A DNA stretch of 6,485 bases, taken from NCBI GenBank assembly GCA_029258495.1, contig JARHYV010000322.1, forward strand, positions 1 to 6,485. The letters are read 5' to 3'. Shown piece by piece: positions 1 to 5,127 of the stretch. The notes under the pieces were generated by a model, which searched no databases, was not told the origin of the DNA, and saw nothing but the letters and a program-made list of their open reading frames with translations. A program made the translations under genes and the position numbers. The first letter of the stretch is position 1. Each line of letters opens with the position of its first letter. Source of the DNA: Faecousia sp. GTDB taxonomy: Bacteria; Bacillota; Clostridia; Oscillospirales; Oscillospiraceae.

Positions 1-311
1 ATGACCTGTGGTTCGATCCCCTGTTCCTGGTCGTCAAGGGCATGCAGGACAAGCAGATGGATGTTCTGAACGCAATCAAGATGTTTGCTGACGAAGGCCT
101 GAAGTCCACCGGCGGTCTGTCCAACAACTCCAACGGCGCACCCAAGGCTGTCCGTCCCATCATGGACTCCGCTCTGGTTGCTATGGCAATGATGCAGGGT
201 CTGACCTCCGCAATCGTCAACCCCTGTGACCTGCGCCTGATGGAGACCATCAAGTCCTGTGATATCTTCAAGGATCATGTTCTGTACTCCGACTGCTATC
301 TGGATCTGTAA
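1..311 (+). CDS. Methyltetrahydrofolate:corrinoid protein methyltransferase, C-terminal part (5' end outside window)
   Basis: This is the C-terminal third of a pterin-binding (DHPS-fold TIM barrel) methyltransferase that moves a methyl group between tetrahydrofolate and the cobalt of a corrinoid protein. The frame is open from base 3 and reads DLWFDPLFLVV, which matches the DLYIDPLILP strand of acetogen AcsE as I recall it. Next comes IKMFAD, then GLSNNS, whose Asn corresponds to the Asn that contacts N5 of methyl-H4folate in AcsE. The remainder is VAMAMMQGLTSAIVNPCD and ends in YSDCYLDL, like the YCDSFVKM end of AcsE. It stops at TAA 309-311. The start is upstream of the window, and the internal Met at 42 is not the true start. 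It could be AcsE of the Wood-Ljungdahl pathway or the second methyltransferase (MtvA/MtqA/MtgA type) of a methylotrophic system; the upstream genes would decide. The family call is firm and the pathway is open. Confidence 0.9.
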   Translation, partial: DLWFDPLFLVVKGMQDKQMDVLNAIKMFADEGLKSTGGLSNNSNGAPKAVRPIMDSALVAMAMMQGLTSAIVNPCDLRLMETIKSCDIFKDHVLYSDCYLDL

Positions 312-405
312 GCATTGCTGACGGGTTCCACGGTGGCATGCTGTATGCCGGGGGATGTCTGAAATGCCCCTATATTGCAGCCGCTGGACAGAATATCGTG
401 AACCG

Positions 406-436
406 GCCGGAAGGGTTTCAAACCCTTCCGGCTTTT
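406..436 (+). terminator. Rho-independent terminator after the methyltransferase gene
   Basis: There is a perfect 12-bp stem, 406-417 pairing with 421-432, with a 3-nt loop at 418-420 and TTTT at 433-436. It lies about 95 bp past the methyltransferase stop and 22 bp before the next -35 box, so it separates the methyltransferase transcript from the activator transcript. Confidence 0.9.
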
Positions 437-457
437 GCTGCATTTGGTGCAATCTCG

Positions 458-486
458 TTGACAAACAGGGGGAAAATCGGTATACT
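458..486 (+). promoter_or_regulatory. Sigma-A promoter of the corrinoid activator unit
   Basis: TTGACA (458-463, perfect -35) is followed by a 17-bp spacer and TATACT (481-486, one mismatch in the -10). The start of transcription is expected near 492-495, leaving a leader of about 40 nt before the ATG at 534. This is the strongest promoter in the window by match to consensus. Confidence 0.9.
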
Positions 487-533
487 ATCCGTATATGAGT
501 ACCGAAAAACAATCGATTTTAGGAGAATGATAT

Positions 534-2276
534 ATGAGCAAAGTGATCTTTGAAATCGAAGGCGCACAGCCCGTAACGGCTGAGTGCAATCCGGGGGATA
601 ACCTTCTGGAGCTGGCGAGAAGAGCCAATGTTGCCATCGATGCCCCCTGCTCCGGCAACGGCTCCTGCGGCAAGTGCCGCGTGAAACTGGTATCCGGCGA
701 ACTGGAGAGCATCAGGAGCCGCCATATCACGGACGAAGAATATGAGGCAGGATGGCGTCTGAGCTGCAACTCCAAGGTCGTCGGAGATGTCACGGTGTTT
801 GTTCCGGATATTGCCTCTGCCTATCAGTCCAGAATGAAGACGGCGGATCTATCCTCCGGCAAGGAAGTGGCGATTTTTGAGGAGATCCAGTCCAATTTGC
901 AGCAGGCAGGGATCCGCTTTGAGAACAAATTCCGGGCATTGGAGCTGACCATGAGCGAACCGACTCTGGATGACACCATGCCGGATAATGAGCGGCTGAC
1001 TTGGGCGATCCAGGAGGCTGCCGGAGTGGAGCAGGTGCACATCCCCTTTGCGGTGATGCTGAAATTGGCGCATACCCTGCGGGAAAATCATTTCCATGTG
1101 TGCGTGAAGGGGCAGCTGTTTGCAGATCGCTTTGAATGTATGGATATCTGCCCTGCGGAGGATCGGGATCTGGTGGGCTGTGCCATTGATATCGGTACGA
1201 CCACGGTGACCATGGTGCTTGTGGATCTTACAGACGGAAGGATCCTTGCCAAGGGTTCCTCCGGCAACGGGCAGATCCGCTACGGCGCCGATGTGATCAA
1301 CCGGATCATTGAACAGGGGCGTCCCGGCGGCAAGAAAAAATTGCAGGATGCCATTGTCAAGGAAACCCTGAACCCCATCATCGCCAATCTCTGCAAGGGC
1401 ATCGGCTTGAATGCCCGCAGCATCGTGAGCATGTGCATCGGTGCCAATACCACCATGAACCATCTGCTCTTGGGCGTGGATGCGGAGAGTGTGCGCATGG
1501 AACCGTATATCCCCAGTTTCTTCAGCTGGGAGGGGCTGCTTGCCGGAGATCTGCATCTTCCGGCACATCCGCTGGCACCTGTGAGCATCGCACCCAATAT
1601 CGGCTCGTATGTGGGCGGTGACATCACCGCAGGCACGCTTGCCTCGCTGATCTGGGACAAGGATGAGATGAGTCTGTTCATCGATCTGGGCACCAATGGT
1701 GAGATCGTTTTCGGCAATCGGGACTTCCTGATGAGCTGTGCCTGCTCAGCAGGCCCTGCATTCGAAGGCGGCGACATCTCCTGCGGTATGCGTGCCACGG
1801 ATGGCGCTATCGAGGCCTGCACCATCGACAAAGATACCATGGAGCCTACTGTGACCATCGTGGGCGAGCCCGGGCAGAAGTGTGTGGGCATCTGCGGCAG
1901 CGGTATCATTGATGTGATCTCCGAGCTGTTCCGCTGCGGGATCATCAACGCAAAGGGGCTGTTTGTCCGGGAGGGGAAACGCGTCCTGCGGGATCACCAC
2001 GGCAGCGGACGGTATGTGCTGGCATTTGCGCAGGAGTCTGAAACCGGCCGTGAGGTATCCATCAACGAAGTGGACATCGACAACTTTATCCGTGCTAAGG
2101 GAGCCATCTTCTCTGCCATCGATGTACTGCTGCAGAGCGTGGATATGACCGTGGATATGATCGACCATGTGTATGTGGCAGGCGGCATCGGCTCCGGCAT
2201 CAACATGGGCAATGCGGTGAATATCGGCATGTTCCCGGATGTGGAGTTGGAGAAATTCAGCTATATCGGAAATTAG
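534..2276 (+). CDS. ATP-dependent reductive activator of corrinoid proteins (RACo/RamA-like), open frame up to an in-frame TAG
   Basis: Proteins of this family use ATP to return inactive Co(II) corrinoid proteins to Co(I). The N-terminus is a plant-type [2Fe-2S] ferredoxin domain, with C39, C45 and C48 in CSGNGSCGKC and C78 in RLSCNS. After a linker of about 120 residues comes the DUF4445/ASKHA domain: phosphate-1 loop CAIDIGTTTVT (216-226), phosphate-2 loop FIDLGTNGE (382-390), CGSGIID (454-460) and adenosine motif VAGGIGSGIN (548-557). The ATG at 534 is supported by AGGAG at 521-525. The frame closes at TAG 2274-2276 after YIGN, at 580 aa, which cuts a motif family members continue as GN-x-SL-x-GA. 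The same frame continues past the TAG as SLTGAYAM and keeps family-like sequence to TGA 2460-2462, so the natural product would be about 642 residues. The family call is firm. Whether the TAG is read through is unknown. Confidence 0.93.
   Translation: MSKVIFEIEGAQPVTAECNPGDNLLELARRANVAIDAPCSGNGSCGKCRVKLVSGELESIRSRHITDEEYEAGWRLSCNSKVVGDVTVFVPDIASAYQSRMKTADLSSGKEVAIFEEIQSNLQQAGIRFENKFRALELTMSEPTLDDTMPDNERLTWAIQEAAGVEQVHIPFAVMLKLAHTLRENHFHVCVKGQLFADRFECMDICPAEDRDLVGCAIDIGTTTVTMVLVDLTDGRILAKGSSGNGQIRYGADVINRIIEQGRPGGKKKLQDAIVKETLNPIIANLCKGIGLNARSIVSMCIGANTTMNHLLLGVDAESVRMEPYIPSFFSWEGLLAGDLHLPAHPLAPVSIAPNIGSYVGGDITAGTLASLIWDKDEMSLFIDLGTNGEIVFGNRDFLMSCACSAGPAFEGGDISCGMRATDGAIEACTIDKDTMEPTVTIVGEPGQKCVGICGSGIIDVISELFRCGIINAKGLFVREGKRVLRDHHGSGRYVLAFAQESETGREVSINEVDIDNFIRAKGAIFSAIDVLLQSVDMTVDMIDHVYVAGGIGSGINMGNAVNIGMFPDVELEKFSYIGN
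2274..2276 (+). other. In-frame amber (UAG) codon inside the activator gene
   Basis: Codon 581 reads TAG between GGA AAT (Gly-Asn) and TCC CTC ACA GGA GCG (Ser-Leu-Thr-Gly-Ala). Both flanks are in the same frame and together form one conserved family motif, so this is a single substituted codon and not a frameshift. It lies just after the adenosine-binding segment of the ASKHA domain. Decoding as pyrrolysine, other suppression, gene splitting or a nonsense mutation all remain possible. Confidence 0.85.
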
Positions 2277-2297
2277 TCCCTCACAGGAGCGTATGCC

Positions 2298-2462
2298 ATG
2301 ACGGTCAGTGACGAGGCCAGAGATAAGTGTACGGAGATCACTGCCAACATCACCTATCTGGAGCTTTCTACATACCCCGGTTATATGGACTCCTTTGTGG
2401 CAGCGTGTTTCCTGCCCCACACGGATGCTCGGCTCTTTCCCAACAGCAAACAGGAAATCTGA
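2298..2462 (+). CDS. C-terminal segment of the corrinoid activator, downstream of the in-frame TAG
   Basis: From 2277 the activator frame reads SLTGAYAM, then TVSDEARDKCTEITANI, TYLELSTYPGYMDSFVAACF and LPHTDARLFPNS, ending at TGA 2460-2462. The pattern TYxELS...P.YMD.F.AA.FLPHTD..LFP is what I recall as the normal C-terminus of RACo/RamA-like activators, so this is the rest of the upstream gene. If translated separately, ATG 2298 would give 54 aa. It has AGGAG at 2285-2289 with an 8-nt gap, although those bases also encode the conserved Thr-Gly-Ala. There are no frameshifts or further stops, so decay is absent or very recent. The expected products are a C-terminal extension by readthrough, a separate small subunit, or an untranslated remnant. 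Confidence 0.7.
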   Translation: MTVSDEARDKCTEITANITYLELSTYPGYMDSFVAACFLPHTDARLFPNSKQEI

Positions 2463-2506
2463 GCATGCTCACCATGAAAACATGAAAAGAATAGGAGAAC
2501 CTGCCT

Positions 2507-3118
2507 ATGCAGATCGAAAATAATAAAGAAGAAGTTCCGTTTTCCCACTATGAGGAGCTGTTCGGCAAACTGGATCCTCAGGAGGTCGTTTCCAGACTGC
2601 CCTTTGTCCGTTGGGATGGAAATGCATTTCTGGTGACCCTTCTGGGAAGAGATTATCGGATCTCTTGGCCGGAATACGCAATCCGCGTGGAAGACGGCGG
2701 AGCGATCCCGCCGCTGCCCACGCAGACCTTCCTGCTGCGCTGCCTGCTGGAAACAAAGGACGCGCCGTGGAACAGTACATGGAAGACCTTTCGGGAGATG
2801 CCTTGGGGCGAGCTGTATATCAAGCCCTATACCGGCCGTGTCCTGACCCGTGCAGCATTTACCTTCGGTACGCGAGTCGATGCGTTCCGGGCAGCTGCTG
2901 AAAAATTGGGCGGTATTGCCCTGAACCATGGAGATGCCGGATTCCAGTTTGAATTTTTCGGCAATTACCGCATGCAGATCATGGTTTGGGAAGGGGACGA
3001 CGAGTTCCCGCCCAATGCGCAGGTGCTCTATACAGATAATTTTGCAGAGGGCTTTGCAGCAGAAGACCGTGTGGTTGCCGGCGATATCCTGATCACCCAT
3101 ATCAAAAGCGCGATGTAA
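2507..3118 (+). CDS. DUF3786 family protein
   Basis: This is a soluble protein of 203 aa with no signal peptide, no membrane segment and only one Cys (residue 79). The pattern fits DUF3786 as I know it from anaerobic, often acetogenic, Firmicutes: an N-terminal strand with FLVTLLGRDYRISWPEY (41-57), a middle WKTFREMPWGELYIKPYTGR (92-111), and the C-terminal signature FEFFGNYRMQIMVWEGDDEF (148-167) followed by PPNAQVLYTDN. The molecular function is not established. The ATG at 2507 has AGGAG at 2493-2497, 9 nt upstream. It starts 44 bp after the activator's TGA with no terminator between them, so it is probably cotranscribed with the activator from the promoter at 458. A supporting role in corrinoid or methyl-transfer chemistry is inferred from that position only. 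Confidence 0.8.
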   Translation: MQIENNKEEVPFSHYEELFGKLDPQEVVSRLPFVRWDGNAFLVTLLGRDYRISWPEYAIRVEDGGAIPPLPTQTFLLRCLLETKDAPWNSTWKTFREMPWGELYIKPYTGRVLTRAAFTFGTRVDAFRAAAEKLGGIALNHGDAGFQFEFFGNYRMQIMVWEGDDEFPPNAQVLYTDNFAEGFAAEDRVVAGDILITHIKSAM

Positions 3119-3121
3119 ATG

Positions 3122-3149
3122 AAAAGGCTTCCCACGGGGAAGCCTTTTT
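3122..3149 (+). terminator. Rho-independent terminator of the activator-DUF3786 unit
   Basis: The stem is 3122-3133 pairing with 3137-3148 (AAAAGGCTTCCC with its complement), with an ACG triloop at 3134-3136 and T5 at 3145-3149. It lies 4 nt after the TAA of the DUF3786 gene. The A-tract on the left side could allow some termination in the other direction. Confidence 0.92.
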
Positions 3150-3181
3150 CGGCATATGCCTCAGGATAGACGGAAACTTCC

Positions 3182-3210
3182 TTGACGAATTTTCCGGAAA
3201 TTGTTATAGT
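3182..3210 (+). promoter_or_regulatory. Sigma-A promoter of the degV-like gene, with a palindrome in the spacer
   Basis: TTGACG (3182-3187) and TATAGT (3205-3210) are 17 bp apart. The spacer holds the perfect palindrome TTTCCGGAAA (3191-3200), and GGAAACTTCC (3172-3181) abuts the -35, so CGGAAA occurs twice at a 24-bp distance. TGACGAA (3183-3189), which fits the relaxed 0A box TGNCGAA, overlaps the -35. The promoter call is strong and operator function is inferred. Confidence 0.8.
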
Positions 3211-3253
3211 ATAGTCACTACATGTGTATCATACGATGTTGGGGGATTATGAT

Positions 3254-4087
3254 ATGGAATATAAAATTGTTATGGATTCCGCCGGTAACCTCCGGACACT
3301 GGACGGCGCATGCTTTGAAAGCGTGCCGCTGAAGATCCGTGCCGGCGATGAGGAATATGTGGATGATCAGGCTCTGGATGTGGAAGGGATGGCTCGGCAC
3401 CTGCGGCACTATCACGGAAAATCCAGCACTGCGTGCCCGGGTGTGGGAGAATTCATGGAGGCCTTCGGCGATGCGGAAAATGTGTTCTGCATTACCATCA
3501 CCAGTGCGCTTTCCGGCAGCTATAACGCTGCCAAAATTGCAGCGCAGACCTATGAAGAGGAACATCCCGACCGGCATGTTTGTGTGATCGATTCCCTGAC
3601 GGCAGGGCCGGAGATGCAGCTTTTGGCATGGAAGATCCGGGAGCTTGCCGCGGAAGGAAAGTTATTCACAGAGATTGCAGAACTTGTGGAAAACTACAAA
3701 CAAAAGACCAACACCCTTTTTGCCTTGGAGTCCATCCACAATCTGGCCAATAACGGCAGAGCAAGCACGGCGGCAGCCAAGCTTGTGGGGGTTCTGGGGA
3801 TCCGACTGGTGGGCAAAGCCAGTGACGACGGAAAACTGGAGATCCTGGAAAAAGCCAGAGGAGAAAGACGGGCACTGGCCGACATTCTCAAGCACATGCG
3901 CCAGATGGGCTATCAGGGCGGAAAGGTACTGGTGGATCACGCATCCAATCCGGAGGCTGCCCGGAAACTCAAGGAGCTGATCGTGGGGGCCTTTCCTCAG
4001 GCAGAGGTGCACATCGGCACATGCGGCGGCATATGCAGCTTCTATGCAGAGCATGGCGGATTGATCCTTGGCTTTGAATGCGAATAA
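3254..4087 (+). CDS. DegV family protein (FakB-like fatty-acid-binding protein)
   Basis: DegV/FakB proteins hold a fatty acid in the cytosol so that a FakA-type kinase can phosphorylate it for phospholipid synthesis. The 277-aa length is typical. Motifs in order are KIVMDSAGNL (4-13), STACPGVGEFMEAF (58-71), ITSALSGSYNAA (82-93), VIDSLTAGPEMQLLA (111-125), IHNLANNGRAS (161-171), LGIRLVGKASDDGKLEILEKARG (181-203) and the end motif GTCGGICSFYAEHGGLILGFE (256-276). Some positions differ from the usual pattern: Cys61 stands in the usual xxPS segment, and the final GTHxGPG motif is altered. The start chosen is ATG 3254, with GGGGG at 3241-3245. A GTG at 3224 in the same frame would add ten residues but has no ribosome binding site. 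No fakA-like gene is in the window. The gene has its own promoter and terminator. The family call is firm and the ligand is unknown. Confidence 0.92.
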   Translation: MEYKIVMDSAGNLRTLDGACFESVPLKIRAGDEEYVDDQALDVEGMARHLRHYHGKSSTACPGVGEFMEAFGDAENVFCITITSALSGSYNAAKIAAQTYEEEHPDRHVCVIDSLTAGPEMQLLAWKIRELAAEGKLFTEIAELVENYKQKTNTLFALESIHNLANNGRASTAAAKLVGVLGIRLVGKASDDGKLEILEKARGERRALADILKHMRQMGYQGGKVLVDHASNPEAARKLKELIVGAFPQAEVHIGTCGGICSFYAEHGGLILGFECE

Positions 4088-4093
4088 AACGAT

Positions 4094-4127
4094 AAAATCC
4101 CCTGTGCAGAGGCACAGGGGATTTTTT
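4094..4127 (+). terminator. Rho-independent terminator after the degV-like gene
   Basis: A perfect 14-bp stem, 4094-4107 pairing with 4112-4125, has the tetraloop AGAG at 4108-4111 and T6 at 4122-4127. It begins 6 nt after the TAA. Confidence 0.95.
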
Positions 4128-4134
4128 GCAGAGA

Positions 4135-4163
4135 TTGCCTGCAACAGCGCATTGTGTTATAAT
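4135..4163 (+). promoter_or_regulatory. Sigma-A promoter of the radical SAM gene
   Basis: TTGCCT (4135-4140) is followed by a 17-bp spacer and a perfect TATAAT (4158-4163). Transcription is expected to start near 4170, giving a leader of only about 20 nt that consists largely of the ribosome binding site (AGAGG, 4179-4183) before ATG 4190. Confidence 0.85.
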
Positions 4164-4189
4164 AAAAAGAAAATGATTAGAGGAATGCT

Positions 4190-5017
4190 ATGTATTCAAA
4201 GGTTTATGTAGAGATCACAAATCAGTGCAACCGGAACTGTTCGTTTTGCCCGGGGACTGCCCGAACCCCCAGAATGATGACACTGGAGGAATTTTCGGCT
4301 GTGGCCGAGAAGATCCGCCATGTGACCAAATATGTATATTACCACCTCATGGGCGAACCGCTGACCCATCCTGCCTTGCCGGAGATGATCCGTACAGCGA
4401 CCCAGTTGGGCATGAAGTCGGCGATCACCACCAACGGAACGCTCCTGCCCTCAAGGGGACAAGCGCTTTTGGATGCAGGCGTATATAAGGTCAATATCTC
4501 TGTCCACAGCTTTGAGGAAGGCACTGTGGAAGATTATCTGAACTATATCAACGGGTGTATGGAATTTGCCGATCGGGCCAGTGCTGCGGGCACTCTGGTG
4601 GTGTTCCGGCTGTGGAATCAGGGGTATGATGCAGGACGCAATATCAGCACACTGGATCTGCTGCACAAGGGTTTTCCGGAGGAATGGAAGGAAGGCGCAA
4701 GAGGGATCCGTATCCGGGAGCGTCTGTATCTGGAGCATGGAGAACGCTTTGAGTGGCCGGATCTCGGGGCAGAGGATCGGGGGCAGCGGGTATTCTGCTA
4801 CGGTCTTCGGGATCACTTCGGGGTGCTGTGCGACGGCACGGTAGTGCCCTGCTGTCTGGATCACGAGGGGGACATCCCACTGGGCAATATCTTCACGCAG
4901 GAGCTCAGCCAAATCCTTGCAGCTCCCCGTGCAAAGGCAATCGTAGAGGGCTTTTCCTGCCGTCAGGCGGCGGAGGAGCTTTGCCGGAGGTGCGGCTATG
5001 CCAGGAGATTTGATTGA
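4190..5017 (+). CDS. Radical SAM protein with SPASM-like C-terminal cysteine tail
   Basis: This 275-aa enzyme binds a [4Fe-4S] cluster and S-adenosylmethionine for radical chemistry. C13, C17 and C20 in CNRNCSFC form the radical SAM CxxxCxxC motif, preceded by VYVEITNQ. GEP (55-57) is the SAM-binding GGE-type motif, followed by the TTNGTLL strand (80-86) and VNISVHSFE (101-109). The C-terminal region (C203, C214, C221, C222, C257, C265, C268), with the GVLCDGTVVPCC and LGNIF pattern, is typical of SPASM/twitch proteins that bind at least one auxiliary Fe-S cluster. Known SPASM enzymes modify peptides or activate sulfatases or dehydratases. No precursor peptide or target enzyme gene lies beside it, and the flanking gaps (about 100 bp each) leave little room for one. 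It is a single-gene unit, stop TGA 5015-5017. The class is firm and the substrate is unknown. Confidence 0.92.
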   Translation: MYSKVYVEITNQCNRNCSFCPGTARTPRMMTLEEFSAVAEKIRHVTKYVYYHLMGEPLTHPALPEMIRTATQLGMKSAITTNGTLLPSRGQALLDAGVYKVNISVHSFEEGTVEDYLNYINGCMEFADRASAAGTLVVFRLWNQGYDAGRNISTLDLLHKGFPEEWKEGARGIRIRERLYLEHGERFEWPDLGAEDRGQRVFCYGLRDHFGVLCDGTVVPCCLDHEGDIPLGNIFTQELSQILAAPRAKAIVEGFSCRQAAEELCRRCGYARRFD

Positions 5018-5034
5018 TATTTGAAAATCGGATT

Positions 5035-5041
5035 TGTCGAA
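5035..5041 (+). promoter_or_regulatory. 0A box (Spo0A binding heptamer) upstream of the Spo0A-like gene
   Basis: TGTCGAA is an exact match to the consensus 0A box. It is centred roughly 65 bp upstream of the predicted transcription start of the Spo0A-like gene, in a short AT-rich gap. A heptamer match by chance somewhere in the window is not rare (about one expected across both strands), but its place before a gene with a Spo0A DNA-binding domain supports autoregulation. Confidence 0.55.
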
Positions 5042-5067
5042 ATGTAAAAAATAGTTTCTGTATATTG

Positions 5068-5096
5068 TTGCGTTTTTCCGTCAAATCTGATAAAAT
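5068..5096 (+). promoter_or_regulatory. Sigma-A promoter of the Spo0A-like gene
   Basis: TTGCGT (5068-5073) and TAAAAT (5091-5096) are 17 bp apart. The expected start is near 5103. A 7-bp inverted repeat, TTTCTCT-TGA-AGAGAAA (5096-5112), spans the transcription start and ends 2 nt before the ribosome binding site (AGGAG, 5115-5119). Confidence 0.75.
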
Positions 5097-5127
5097 TTCT
5101 CTTGAAGAGAAATGAGGAGATGGGAGA

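Noticed and set aside
335..370. GGCAT/ATGCC inverted repeats with two possible pairings, riboswitch-like at first glance
   Set aside because: The stems are only 5 bp, they lie in the 3' trailer ahead of the terminator, and they match no riboswitch core I recognise.
495..530. 11-codon upstream frame (MSTEKQSILGE) ending just before the activator ATG
   Set aside because: It would begin almost at the transcription start with no ribosome binding site, and its codons contain the activator's own Shine-Dalgarno. It is most likely chance.
338..553. 71-codon plus-strand frame between the methyltransferase and the activator
   Set aside because: It runs through a strong terminator and a promoter, resembles no protein family I know, and overlaps the activator start.
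2274..2276. Genome-wide reassignment of UAG to a sense codon as the explanation for the activator TAG
   Set aside because: The minus-strand gene ends with TAG at 5896-5898 immediately before a terminator, as an ordinary stop would. A general recoding is therefore unlikely.
2277..2330. PYLIS-like stem-loop directly after the UAG
   Set aside because: Only 3-5 bp pairings are visible. There is no convincing hairpin, although such an element is not strictly required for pyrrolysine insertion.
849..2420. Long minus-strand open frames opposite the activator gene (up to about 240 codons)
   Set aside because: They are shadows of codon bias in the plus-strand gene, rich in His, Ala and Ser, without ribosome binding sites or domains.
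2461..2470. Perfect palindrome GAGCATGCTC between the activator and DUF3786 genes
   Set aside because: It is a single 10-bp palindrome of the kind expected several times by chance, with no promoter or repeat partner nearby.
2308..2523. 71-codon frame overlapping the activator C-terminus and the DUF3786 start
   Set aside because: It lies in a different frame from the family-like C-terminal sequence and has no recognisable content.
3224..3253. GTG at 3224 as the start of the DegV protein
   Set aside because: It lies a few bases after the predicted transcription start without a ribosome binding site. ATG 3254 has GGGGG upstream and begins exactly where DegV proteins normally begin.
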